Source of the DNA: UBA2199 sp964628035
GTDB lineage: Bacteria; Acidobacteriota; Aminicenantia; UBA2199
DNA length: 64,000 nucleotides
Reading direction: 5' to 3'
Assembly (NCBI GenBank): GCA_964628035.1
Contig: CAZVPI010000013.1
Location: 21,018-85,017, forward strand
Numbering within the stretch: position 1 is the stretch's first letter; each line of letters starts with the position of its first letter. Positions 17,486 to 25,957 of this stretch are shown piece after piece. Both the position numbers and the translations under genes were made by a program. The notes under the pieces are model-generated. The model was not told the DNA's origin. It did not search any database and was given only the letters and a program-made list of their open reading frames with translations.

Positions 17486-18705
17486 TTCTTCTTGATCGGG
17501 TTCAGGCGCTGGAAGGTGGGCACATCCAGCGGATCGTCGAAGCTTTCCGGACCATGGGTCATGTTGGGCATGGTGCCGTCGTTGACGTAATGGCGCAGGT
17601 CGGCCGCGGCGCCGGCGCCTCGTCCCTGCCCCAGGAAGAGCTGGGCCTGCGGCGTCGGCTGGCGATAGGCCGGCTCGACGGGCGCGAAGGCCGGGGTGGG
17701 CGTCTTGGCCCGCGGCGTGTTCTCGCGCCGCCCCTGCGGGAAGCCGGTGGCGATCACCGTCACGCGCAGCATGTCGCCGGCGTCGGCGTCCTCGATGACG
17801 CCGAACTTGATGGTGGCGTCGGGATCGGCATTCTCGGTGATCAGCGCCGAGATCTTCTCGATCTCGGCCATGGTCAGCGTGGAGGAGGCGGTGATGTTGT
17901 ACAGGATGCCGGTGGCGCCGCTGATCGACTGGTTGTCCAGCAGCGGCGAGTTCAACGCGCGCATCGTGGCCTCCTCGGCCCGGTTGTCGCCCTTGGCCTC
18001 GCCGGTGCCCATCAGGGTGACGCCGCGCACGGCCATCGTGGCCTTGACGTCGGCGAAGTCGACGTTCTGCACGCCGGTGGAGGAAATGATGTCGGCGATG
18101 CCGCGCACCGCCTGCAGCAGAACCTCGTCGGCCTTCTTGTAGGCCTGGCGGTAGGTGAGGTTGGCGTCGCCCAGCTCGAGCAGCTTCTGGTTGGGGATGA
18201 CGATGATGGCGTCGACGTTCTCCTTCAGCTTGCGGATCCCCTCCTCGGCCACGCGCATGCGCTTTTCCTTCTCGAAGTGGAAGGGCTTGCTGACCACGGC
18301 CACGGTGAGGATGCCCATGGTCGAGGCGTGGTTGGCGATGACCGGCGCGGCGCCGGTGCCGGTGCCGCCGCCCATGCCGGCGGTGATGAAGACCATGTGC
18401 GCCCCCTCCAGCACCTCGATGATCTGCCCGGTGTCCTCCAGGGCCGCCTGCTCCCCGATCTCGGGATTCGAGCCGGCGCCCAGCCCCTTGGTGATCTTGT
18501 CGCCGATCTGCAGGCGCAGGGCGGGGGGGGCGATGGTCGACAGCACCTGCAGGTCGGTGTTCACGGCCACGAACTCGACCCCCTTGAGGTCCTCCTCGAT
18601 CATGCGGTTGACGGCGTTGCCGCCGGCGCCGCCGACGCCGAGAACCTTGAGCACGGCTCCGCGCTGGCGCTCGCGCCCGAACGTGATCTTGATGTCGTCT
18701 TCCAT
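17482..18705 (-). CDS. ftsZ: Cell division GTPase FtsZ
   Basis: FtsZ polymerises into the division ring and recruits the divisome. The 407-residue protein has the N-terminal VLGVGGAGGNAVNRM, the tubulin signature GGGTGTGAAP, the T7-loop region NVDFADVKATM, a Pro-rich linker from about residue 325, and a conserved C-terminal peptide (DVPTFQRLN) of the type that binds FtsA, followed by PIKKK. The ATG at 18705 has a GGAGGGG SD nine bases after ftsA. The following hutI start overlaps its stop codon. Confidence 0.98.
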   Translation of the reverse strand: MEDDIKITFGRERQRGAVLKVLGVGGAGGNAVNRMIEEDLKGVEFVAVNTDLQVLSTIAPPALRLQIGDKITKGLGAGSNPEIGEQAALEDTGQIIEVLEGAHMVFITAGMGGGTGTGAAPVIANHASTMGILTVAVVSKPFHFEKEKRMRVAEEGIRKLKENVDAIIVIPNQKLLELGDANLTYRQAYKKADEVLLQAVRGIADIISSTGVQNVDFADVKATMAVRGVTLMGTGEAKGDNRAEEATMRALNSPLLDNQSISGATGILYNITASSTLTMAEIEKISALITENADPDATIKFGVIEDADAGDMLRVTVIATGFPQGRRENTPRAKTPTPAFAPVEPAYRQPTPQAQLFLGQGRGAGAAADLRHYVNDGTMPNMTHGPESFDDPLDVPTFQRLNPIKKK

Positions 18706-18714
18706 GTTCCCCTC

Positions 18715-19935
18715 CTAGATTCCGAAGTAGTCCTTGACGCGCTGCAGGACGTTCTTCGGCGTATGGCGAATGTAGCCCTTGTCCTTCATGTCGGCGAAGC
18801 CGTACTTGATCAGCCCCACGGCCGTGGCGAAGTCGGGGGTGTTGACCTTGTCGATCAGGCCGCCGACCCCGTGGGGATAGCCGATGCGCACCGGGATGGA
18901 GAAGATGCCGTCGGCCACCTCGAGGATGCCGTCGAGCAGGGCCGTGCCGCCGCTGATCACCACCCCGGCGTTGATCGAGTTCTGCAGCCCCTCCTTCTCG
19001 ATCTCCATCTTGACCATCTCGAAGATCTCATAGGCCCGCGGCTTGAGGATGTTCATCAGGATCGAGGTGGAGATCTGCCGCGGCTTCTTGCTGCTGATCG
19101 AGGGCACCTCGATGGTCTCGTCCTTGAGGTTGGGGTCCATGGCGCAGCCGTAGCGGCGCTTGATCTTCTCGGCGCGGTCGATGGCGGTGCGGATGCCGAT
19201 CGACAGGTCGGTGGTGAAGTTGTCGCCGCCCAGGGGGATGGTGCCCGAGTAGCTGATGGAGCCCTTCTCGAAGACGGCGATGTCGGTGGTGCCGCCGCCG
19301 ATGTCGATGGAGAGCACGCCGAGCTCCTTTTCATCCGGGGTGAGCACCGCCTCGGCGGTGGCGATATGCGACAGCACCGTGCCCAGCACGCTGACCTTGG
19401 CCTTTTTCAGGCAGAGCAGCAGGTTCTTGGTGGCGGTCAGCGAGCCGGTGATGATGTGGATGTAGACGTCGAGATTGCTGCCGACCATGCCCACCGGGTT
19501 CTTGATGCCGTCCTGCGAGTCGACGATGTATTCCTGGGGCAGCACGTGCAGCACGGCGCGGTCGGCCGGCAGCATGATGGCGCTGGCGTGGGTGATGGCC
19601 CGCTCCAGGTCCTCGCGGCTGATCTCCTTGCTGCGGCCGGTGATGTTGATGCTGCCCTTGGCGTTGATGCTCTGGACGTGCTTGCCGGAGATGTTCACGT
19701 AGGCCTGCTCGATCATCACGCCGGCGGTCAGCTCGGCGTCCTTGATCGATTTCTTGATGTCCTCGACCGTCCCCTCCATGTTGACGATGTTGCCCTTGCG
19801 CAGGCCGCGCGACTCGGCCACGCCGTAGCCGATGATCTCCACGTCCTCCTTGTCGCCCTCGTTCTTGATCTGGGCGATCAGCGTGCAGATCTTCTTGGTG
19901 CCGATGTCAATGCCGACCAGATAATTGCTCTTCAT
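18715..19935 (-). CDS. ftsA: Cell division protein FtsA
   Basis: Actin-like ATPase that tethers FtsZ to the membrane. The 406-residue protein shows GIDIGTKKICTLIAQ, the phosphate-binding SIDIGGGTTDIAVF, SGGTALLDGI and a short C-terminal amphipathic helix (VLQRVKDYFGI) as membrane target. It overlaps ftsQ by four bases and lies nine bases before ftsZ. Confidence 0.97.
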   Translation of the reverse strand: MKSNYLVGIDIGTKKICTLIAQIKNEGDKEDVEIIGYGVAESRGLRKGNIVNMEGTVEDIKKSIKDAELTAGVMIEQAYVNISGKHVQSINAKGSINITGRSKEISREDLERAITHASAIMLPADRAVLHVLPQEYIVDSQDGIKNPVGMVGSNLDVYIHIITGSLTATKNLLLCLKKAKVSVLGTVLSHIATAEAVLTPDEKELGVLSIDIGGGTTDIAVFEKGSISYSGTIPLGGDNFTTDLSIGIRTAIDRAEKIKRRYGCAMDPNLKDETIEVPSISSKKPRQISTSILMNILKPRAYEIFEMVKMEIEKEGLQNSINAGVVISGGTALLDGILEVADGIFSIPVRIGYPHGVGGLIDKVNTPDFATAVGLIKYGFADMKDKGYIRHTPKNVLQRVKDYFGI

Positions 19936-20729
19936 GTCTCCCCCCGTAGTTCCTCATGCAGCTCAAAGTAGATGCGCCCGGGAATGCGCAGGTCGACGCG
20001 GGCGATGGCGGCTCCAGGCGCCAGGAGGTCGCGGAGGCGCAGGTAATGTCCGATGCGGCCGGAAAAATCGCTGTCCCCAGGGTGGAAGACCTCGGGCAGG
20101 CCGCGCAGCTTCAACTCGATGCCGCGGGGCTCGTCCCAGGCCACGTACTCGATGCGCCCGGCGAGCGGCCGCAGCTGGCCGGCAAACGGGGCGACGGCGG
20201 CCACGTTCTCGTCGCCGCCGCGAACCGCCACCAGCCCGGGCGGCGCCGTCGCTTCGCGTCCCAGCTCGCGCCCGCTCTCGTCCAGAAGGCGGAACGAGCC
20301 CTCGCGCTCCTGGAGGAAGAAGGGTCGGCGCAGGGAGAAGGCGATCTCGACCGTGTCGGGCAGGACCCGGCGCAGCGAGACCGCGGCCACCTCGGGGATC
20401 TCGAGCAGCCGGGCCTGGATGCGCTTGAGGTCCAGGGCGAGGATGCTGCCGGTGTGCCGGCGCAGAACGGCCTCGACCTGGCCGCGGGCGTAGCGCGGCG
20501 GGCGCTGCAGGCGGAAGCGCCGCACCTGCAGGGCCTCGCAGCCCAGGAGAAAATCGGCCGCCCGCGAGACCGCCAGCGCCGACGCCAGCGCCAGGGCCAG
20601 CAGCAGCAGCAGGTGTACGCTGCGCATCTGGATCGAATGGATCTTCTTCTCGCGGCTCACCGTCAGGTTGTTGCTCTTGCGGAAGAAGTCGGCCTCGAAG
20701 CGCAGCGGCCCCTCCATGGCGGGTCTCAT
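19932..20729 (-). CDS. ftsQ: Cell division protein FtsQ
   Basis: Single-pass divisome protein with a periplasmic POTRA domain. The 265-residue product has a cytoplasmic N-terminus rich in Lys/Arg, a membrane helix at about 45-62 (SVHLLLLLALALASALAV), POTRA (FRLQRPPRYARGQVEAVL to VLPDTVEIAFSLRRP) and the FtsQ-type beta domain. The ATG at 20729 overlaps the murC TGA and has the SD GGAGGGGG; a longer open frame upstream is out of family. It follows murC directly; murB and ddl, often found here, are absent. Confidence 0.92.
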   Translation of the reverse strand: MRPAMEGPLRFEADFFRKSNNLTVSREKKIHSIQMRSVHLLLLLALALASALAVSRAADFLLGCEALQVRRFRLQRPPRYARGQVEAVLRRHTGSILALDLKRIQARLLEIPEVAAVSLRRVLPDTVEIAFSLRRPFFLQEREGSFRLLDESGRELGREATAPPGLVAVRGGDENVAAVAPFAGQLRPLAGRIEYVAWDEPRGIELKLRGLPEVFHPGDSDFSGRIGHYLRLRDLLAPGAAIARVDLRIPGRIYFELHEELRGET

Positions 20730-22111
20730 GGCGCCCCCTCCTTCCACGCCGCGGCGAACTCGTGGCCCAGGCGGGTGAGGTTGCCGGCCGAGAGGAACAC
20801 CAGCCCGTCCCCCGGGCGCAGCTCGCGGCGCAGGAAATCGGCGATGGCCGGGAAGCTCTCCAGGCAATGGACGTTTTCCTGCCCGCCGGCGCGGACGGCG
20901 TCGGCCAGGGCGCGGCTGCTGACGCCGGCGATTTCAGGCTGGTTGGCCGTGTACAGCGGAGCGACGACCAGCACGTCGGCGCGGCGGAAGGCGGCGGCCA
21001 GCGGCTTCATCAGCAGTCTCAGGCGCGTGTAGCGGTGTGGCTGGAACACGGCGACGATGCGCCGGCGTTTGCAGGCGGCGAGCGTGCGCAGTGTGGCCTT
21101 GATCTCGCTGGGATGATGGGCGTAGTCGTCGACGATCAGCAGCTCGGGCGAGGAGAACAGGACCTGGAAGCGCCGCTCGGGCAGGGCGAAGCGCGCCAGG
21201 CTCTCCAGGATGGTCTCCAGGCCGACGCCCACCTCCAGGGCGGCGGCGATGGCGGCCAGCGAGTTGGAGGCGTTGTGCCGGCCGCCGATGGCGAGGCGCA
21301 CCGGGCCCAGCGCGCAGCCGTCGCGCACGAGCTCGTAGGCGGCGGCGAGGCCCCGCGTCCGCACCCGCACCGCCCGAAGGTCGGCGCCGGGGGCGAAGCC
21401 GTAGGTGACCACCTTTTTGCGGATCTGCGGCAGGATGCGCCGCACCTGGGCGCTGTCATGGTTGAGGATCACCGCCCCGTAGAAGGGGACCTTGTCGGCG
21501 AAGCGCCGGAAGGCCTGGCGCAGGTTTTTCATGTTCCCGTAGAATTCCAGGTGGTCGTTCTCGATGTTGGTCACCACGGCGATGGTCGGGAACAGTTCCA
21601 GGAAGCTGCCGTCCGACTCGTCGGCCTCCGCCACCAGGTAGCGCGAGGAGCCCAGCTTGGCGCCGCTGCCGGCGGTGTGCAGACGCCCGCCGACCACGTA
21701 GGTGGGATCCAGGCCGGCCTGGGTGAGGATCGTGGCCAGCATCGAGGTGGTGGTGGTCTTGCCGTGGGTGCCGGCCACCGCCAGGGAGAACTTCATGCGC
21801 ATGAGCTCGGCCAGCATCTCGGCCCGCGGGATGACCGGCAGCTTGCGCCGCAGCGCCTCGGCGACCTCGACGTTCTCCTCGGTGACGGCGCTGGAATAGA
21901 CCAGCACCTCGGCGTCGCCGAGGTTGGCCGCGTCGTGGCCGATGGCGATGCGCAGGCCCAGGGCGCGCAGGCGGCGCACGGCCTCGCTCTCGGCCAGGTC
22001 CGAGCCGCTGACGCGGAAGCCCATGTTGTGCAGCACCTCGGCGATGCCCGACATACCCGAGCCGCCGATGCCGGCGAAGTGGATCTTCTGGATGCGGCTG
22101 CTCTCAATCAT
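20726..22111 (-). CDS. murC: UDP-N-acetylmuramate--L-alanine ligase
   Basis: MurC adds L-Ala to UDP-MurNAc. The 461-residue Mur ligase has the N-terminal IHFAGIGGSGMSGIAEVL, the ATP loop AGTHGKTTTTSM, the EADESDGSF box, NIENDHLEFYG and DDYAHHPSEIKAT. The ATG at 22111 overlaps the end of ftsW by eight bases. murG, which usually lies between ftsW and murC, is missing here. Confidence 0.98.
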   Translation of the reverse strand: MIESSRIQKIHFAGIGGSGMSGIAEVLHNMGFRVSGSDLAESEAVRRLRALGLRIAIGHDAANLGDAEVLVYSSAVTEENVEVAEALRRKLPVIPRAEMLAELMRMKFSLAVAGTHGKTTTTSMLATILTQAGLDPTYVVGGRLHTAGSGAKLGSSRYLVAEADESDGSFLELFPTIAVVTNIENDHLEFYGNMKNLRQAFRRFADKVPFYGAVILNHDSAQVRRILPQIRKKVVTYGFAPGADLRAVRVRTRGLAAAYELVRDGCALGPVRLAIGGRHNASNSLAAIAAALEVGVGLETILESLARFALPERRFQVLFSSPELLIVDDYAHHPSEIKATLRTLAACKRRRIVAVFQPHRYTRLRLLMKPLAAAFRRADVLVVAPLYTANQPEIAGVSSRALADAVRAGGQENVHCLESFPAIADFLRRELRPGDGLVFLSAGNLTRLGHEFAAAWKEGAP

Positions 22112-23210
22112 GGGTGAAGACCACCTTGCGCTGGCGCGAGACGTTCAGGATGATGCCGGTGATGATCAGGCTGCCGAGCAGCGACGTGCCGCCCGAGGAG
22201 ATGAAGGGCAGCGGGATGCCCTTGGTGGGAAACAGGCCGACGGCCACCGAGACGTTCATCAGCGCCTGGAACACGAGCAGCGTCACCAGGCCGGCGACCA
22301 GCAGGTAGGTGTGCGGGTTGTCCGACTGGCGGGCGATGGCCATGCCGCGCAGGAAATAGAGGGCGAAGAGGGCGATCACCGCCAGGGCGCCGAAGAATCC
22401 CAGCTCCTCGGCGATGATGGCGAAGATGAAGTCGGAGTAGGCGTAGGGCAGGTAGAAAAGTTTCTGGGTGGAGTTGCCGATGCCCTGGCCGAACAGCCCC
22501 CCCGAGCCGATGGCGTAGGTCGACTGCGTGGCCTGGAAGCCGTGGGTGCTGGCGTAGCTTTCCGGGTTCAGGAAACTGCGGATGCGGTCCTGGCGCATGG
22601 GGCTGCTCTGGATCAGCAGCGCCAGCAGCGGCGCCAGCACCAGGAAGACGGCGGCGAAGTAGCGCAGGCGCAGGCCGGCGAGGAACAGCAGGACCAGGGT
22701 GACGACGGCGATGATCACGAAGTTGCCGAAGTCGGGTTCCTTGAGCACCAGCCCCTCCATGAAGGCCACCGGCAGCAGCAGCAGCCCCAGGCTCCTGGGC
22801 TGGTTGACGTCGACGTCGCGCCGGCTGAGCATCATGGCCAGGTAGAGCACCAGGGCGATCTTGGCGAACTCCGAGGGCTGCAGGGAAAGGGAGCCGATGC
22901 GGATCCAGCGGCTGGTGTTGTTGACCTTCTCGAAGAAGAAGACCAGCGACAGGCCGGTGAAGGCCAGGGCCATGGCCAGCAGGACCAGGCGCGGATTGAG
23001 GTAGAACGGGGCGCGGAACAGGACCAGCGAGGCGAGCACCAGCAGGCCCAGGACAAGGAAAAGCAGCTGCTTGTTGAGGAAGTGCAGGCTGTCGCCGTAC
23101 TTTTCGCGGGCGATCACCGGCGTGGTGCTGAAGATCATGAGGAAGCCGATGGCGATCAGCAGCAGCGAGACGGCGAGCAGCGTGCGGTCGATGCCGCTGG
23201 GCTTAACCAT
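22104..23210 (-). CDS. ftsW: Lipid II polymerase FtsW
   Basis: SEDS-family peptidoglycan glycosyltransferase that works with FtsI at the septum. The 368-residue protein has about ten membrane helices, the early motif STTPVIAREKYGDSLHFL, the conserved LQPSEFAKIALVLYLA, KEPDFGN with the essential Asp, and the C-terminal IPLPFISSGGTSLL. The start is the ATG at 23210 (MVKPSGIDR), overlapping murD by eight bases; the longer frame upstream is murD antisense-free shadow sequence. Confidence 0.96.
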   Translation of the reverse strand: MVKPSGIDRTLLAVSLLLIAIGFLMIFSTTPVIAREKYGDSLHFLNKQLLFLVLGLLVLASLVLFRAPFYLNPRLVLLAMALAFTGLSLVFFFEKVNNTSRWIRIGSLSLQPSEFAKIALVLYLAMMLSRRDVDVNQPRSLGLLLLPVAFMEGLVLKEPDFGNFVIIAVVTLVLLFLAGLRLRYFAAVFLVLAPLLALLIQSSPMRQDRIRSFLNPESYASTHGFQATQSTYAIGSGGLFGQGIGNSTQKLFYLPYAYSDFIFAIIAEELGFFGALAVIALFALYFLRGMAIARQSDNPHTYLLVAGLVTLLVFQALMNVSVAVGLFPTKGIPLPFISSGGTSLLGSLIITGIILNVSRQRKVVFTHD

Positions 23211-24573
23211 GCCGGGCCTCCCGCTCGCCGAGCCGCGCCACTTCGCGCTTGAACGTGTCGCCGCGATGCTCGAAGTTGTCGAACATGTCGAAGCTGGCGC
23301 AGGCCGGCGCCAGCAGCACCGTGCCGCCGCCGGACCGCAGCTCGGCGTAGCCCCGCGACACGGCCTCCTCCAGGTCGCGGACGGGCGCCAGCCGCTCGCG
23401 CAGGTCCTGCAGCTGCGCGGCGATCCGCGGCGCCGCCGCCCCCAGCAGCAGCACGCGGCGTGCGCGCCGGCGCAGCGGCTCGACCAGCGGGGTGAAGTCG
23501 CTTCCCTTGTCCTTGCCGCCCAGGATGACGACCAGTTCACCGTCCAGTCCGGCCACCGACTTCAACGCCGCGTCGACGTTGGTGGCCTTGGAGTCGTTGA
23601 TGAACTCGACGGCTCCGACCCGCCCCGCCGCCTCCATGCGGTGGGGCAGGCCGCGGAAGGACGGCAGCCCGGCGGCGATGGCCCCGGCGTCCAGACCGGC
23701 GGCGCGGCAGGCCAGGGCGGCGGCCATCACGTTCTCCAGGTTGTGGCCCCCGCGCAACGGGTTGCGGCTCAGCGGGATCCGCTCCTCGCCCCCGTCCAAG
23801 GCCAGGACGAGGTCCCCGCCGTCGGCGCAGGCTCCGCGCTCCAGCCGGCGGCTCGAGGAGAACCACAGCGGCCGGCCGCGCCCCAGGCGCCCGGCATCGG
23901 CCAGGCGCGGATCGTCGGCGTTGAGCACCATCCAATCCTCGGGGCGCTGGTTGCGGAAGAGGTTGAACTTGGCGGCGGCGTATTCCTCCATCGAGGCATA
24001 GCGGTCGAGGTGGTCGGGGGTGATGTTGAGCAGCGCGGCAACCTCGGGCCGGAAGCTTTCGATCTCCTCCAGCTGGAAGCTGGACAGCTCCAGCACCGCC
24101 CACGATCCGGCGGCGACCTCGTTGACCTCGGCGATCAGCGGCACGCCGATGTTGCCGGCCAGGCGGCTGGCCCGGCCGGCGCGCTCCAGCAGGTGGTGGA
24201 TCAGGCTGACCGTGGTCGACTTGCCGTTGCTGCCGCTGACGGCGATGACGCGCCCGCGCAGCTGGCGGAAGGCGAATTCGATCTCGGAGACGATCTCGAC
24301 GCCGGCGCGGCGCAGGGCGGCGAAGCGCGGGCTGCGGCCGTCAAAGCCGGGGCTGACGATCGCCTGCCGGCAGGCGGCGAGGCCGGCGAAGGCGGCGGCC
24401 CCGTCCAGGAAGCGCACGCCGCGGCGCTCGAAGGCCAGGCGCGCCGCGGCGTCGTTCACCGGCTCGTCGGTGAACAGCAGAAGCGGCGACCCGGGGTCGC
24501 GCGCAAGCAGGTGCTCCAGCACGGCGCGGCCGGTCTTGCCGAAGCCCAGCACCGCGACCGGCCGCTTATCCAT
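23203..24573 (-). CDS. murD: UDP-N-acetylmuramoylalanine--D-glutamate ligase
   Basis: MurD adds D-Glu to UDP-MurNAc-L-Ala. The 456-residue protein begins VAVLGFGKTGRAVLEHL and carries the ATP loop VSGSNGKSTTVSL, NITPDHLDRY, EFINDSKATNVDAALKSV and VVILGGKDKGSDF. It overlaps murF by eight bases at its start and ftsW by eight at its end. mraY, normally between murF and murD, is absent. Confidence 0.97.
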   Translation of the reverse strand: MDKRPVAVLGFGKTGRAVLEHLLARDPGSPLLLFTDEPVNDAAARLAFERRGVRFLDGAAAFAGLAACRQAIVSPGFDGRSPRFAALRRAGVEIVSEIEFAFRQLRGRVIAVSGSNGKSTTVSLIHHLLERAGRASRLAGNIGVPLIAEVNEVAAGSWAVLELSSFQLEEIESFRPEVAALLNITPDHLDRYASMEEYAAAKFNLFRNQRPEDWMVLNADDPRLADAGRLGRGRPLWFSSSRRLERGACADGGDLVLALDGGEERIPLSRNPLRGGHNLENVMAAALACRAAGLDAGAIAAGLPSFRGLPHRMEAAGRVGAVEFINDSKATNVDAALKSVAGLDGELVVILGGKDKGSDFTPLVEPLRRRARRVLLLGAAAPRIAAQLQDLRERLAPVRDLEEAVSRGYAELRSGGGTVLLAPACASFDMFDNFEHRGDTFKREVARLGEREARHG

Positions 24574-25957
24574 GGCAGAGCTCCGCGAGGGCTTGTTCCA
24601 GGGCCATGCCGCGCGATCCCTTGAGCAGGACGGCGGCCGGCCGGCGGCGATCCAGTTCCCGGCTCAGATGGCGGCCGGCGGCGGCGGCGTCGGCGAAGCA
24701 GGAGATGCGCCCGGCCGGGAAGCCGGCAGCGCGCGCGGCGGCGGCGAGTTCGGCGGCCAGGGGGCCGACGGCCAGCAGCCGGCGGAAGGACAGGCGGGCG
24801 AAGTAGCGGCCGGCCTGGCGGTGGAACGCCGCGGCCTTCTCCCCGAGCTCGAGCATGTCGCCGAGCACCGCGACCTTGTCGCCTGTGAACTCACGGTCGA
24901 CCCAGGACAGCGCCAGGCGCAGCGCCTTGGGGTTGGAGTTGTAGGTCTCGTCGATGAGGGTGACGCGGCCCAGGCGCCGGAACTCGCCCCGCCCGGCCAA
25001 GGGGCGCAGCCTGGCCGCGGCGCGGCGGATCTCGTCGTTCTTCATCCCCAGGTGCTGGGCGGCCAGGATGGCGGCGAACAGGTTCTCGACATGGGAGCGG
25101 CTGACCACCGGCGCGAAAAATTCGTCCTCGATGCCGAAAAAGCGGATGACCAGGCGGCTGCCCTGCCCCTGCCGCTCCACGCGCCGCAGCACGACGTCGT
25201 TGCCGCGTTCGCGGCAGCCGAAAAAGACGATGCGCCCGCGGCGGCCCTGAACCACCCGGCGCAACAGCGGCCCGTCGCCGTTGACGAAGGCGCAGGAGTC
25301 GGCCGCCAAATGGTTGAGGATCTCGCCCTTGGCCCGGGCCACGTTCTCCACCGTCTTGAGGAACTCGAGGTGGGCCGGGAAGGCGTTGAGCAGCAGGGCG
25401 ACGTCGGGGCGCAGGATGGTTGCCAGGCGGTCGATCTCGCCGATGCCCGGGTCGCTCATGGCCAGCTCGAAGACGGCCGCCCCCTCGTTTCCGCCCATCT
25501 CCAGCAGGGAGAAGGGGACGCCGATCCAGTTGTTCCAGTTGCGCGGGGCGCGGAAACAGGCCATGCGCGCCGACAGGATCTGGTGCAGGAACTCCTTGGT
25601 GGTCGTCTTGCCGGCGCTGCCGGTGATCCCCACGTAGCGGACCGCGGCGAAGCGCGAGCGCACGTGGGCGGCCAGGTCTTGGGCGGCGCGCAGCGGATCG
25701 GCGACGCGCAGCAGCGGCAGGCCCGGCCCGGAGGCGGCGAAATCGCGGCGCACGACGGCGGCGGCGCCGGGCAGACCCCGGAGGTCGCGGACATGGTCGT
25801 GCCCGTCGCCCGTGGCCGAACGCAGGGCGAAGAACAGCATGCCGGGCTCCATGGCGCGCGAGTCGAAGCGGAAACCGCGGAAGCGTGCGCCGCGCGGGAC
25901 GCCCTCGGCGCGGCCGTTGACGGCGCGGGCGATCTCGACCAGGGACAGCTCAGGCAC
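24566..25957 (-). CDS. murF: UDP-N-acetylmuramoyl-tripeptide--D-alanyl-D-alanine ligase
   Basis: MurF adds D-Ala-D-Ala to the UDP-MurNAc tripeptide. The 463-residue protein has the N-terminal substrate domain (RGFRFDSRAMEPGMLFFAL), the ATP loop GITGSAGKTTTKEFL, RNWNNWIGVP, LLNAFPAHLEFLKTVEN, and the ETYNSNPKALR box. It overlaps murE by eight bases and murD by eight bases, so all three ligases are translationally coupled. Confidence 0.97.
   Translation of the reverse strand: MPELSLVEIARAVNGRAEGVPRGARFRGFRFDSRAMEPGMLFFALRSATGDGHDHVRDLRGLPGAAAVVRRDFAASGPGLPLLRVADPLRAAQDLAAHVRSRFAAVRYVGITGSAGKTTTKEFLHQILSARMACFRAPRNWNNWIGVPFSLLEMGGNEGAAVFELAMSDPGIGEIDRLATILRPDVALLLNAFPAHLEFLKTVENVARAKGEILNHLAADSCAFVNGDGPLLRRVVQGRRGRIVFFGCRERGNDVVLRRVERQGQGSRLVIRFFGIEDEFFAPVVSRSHVENLFAAILAAQHLGMKNDEIRRAAARLRPLAGRGEFRRLGRVTLIDETYNSNPKALRLALSWVDREFTGDKVAVLGDMLELGEKAAAFHRQAGRYFARLSFRRLLAVGPLAAELAAAARAAGFPAGRISCFADAAAAGRHLSRELDRRRPAAVLLKGSRGMALEQALAELCHG

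Noticed and set aside
17554..19971. An 805-residue open frame on the plus strand opposite ftsZ and ftsA
   Set aside because: It is antisense to two certain genes; its Asp/Val/Leu/Gly-rich composition with no domain is typical of GC-rich shadow frames.
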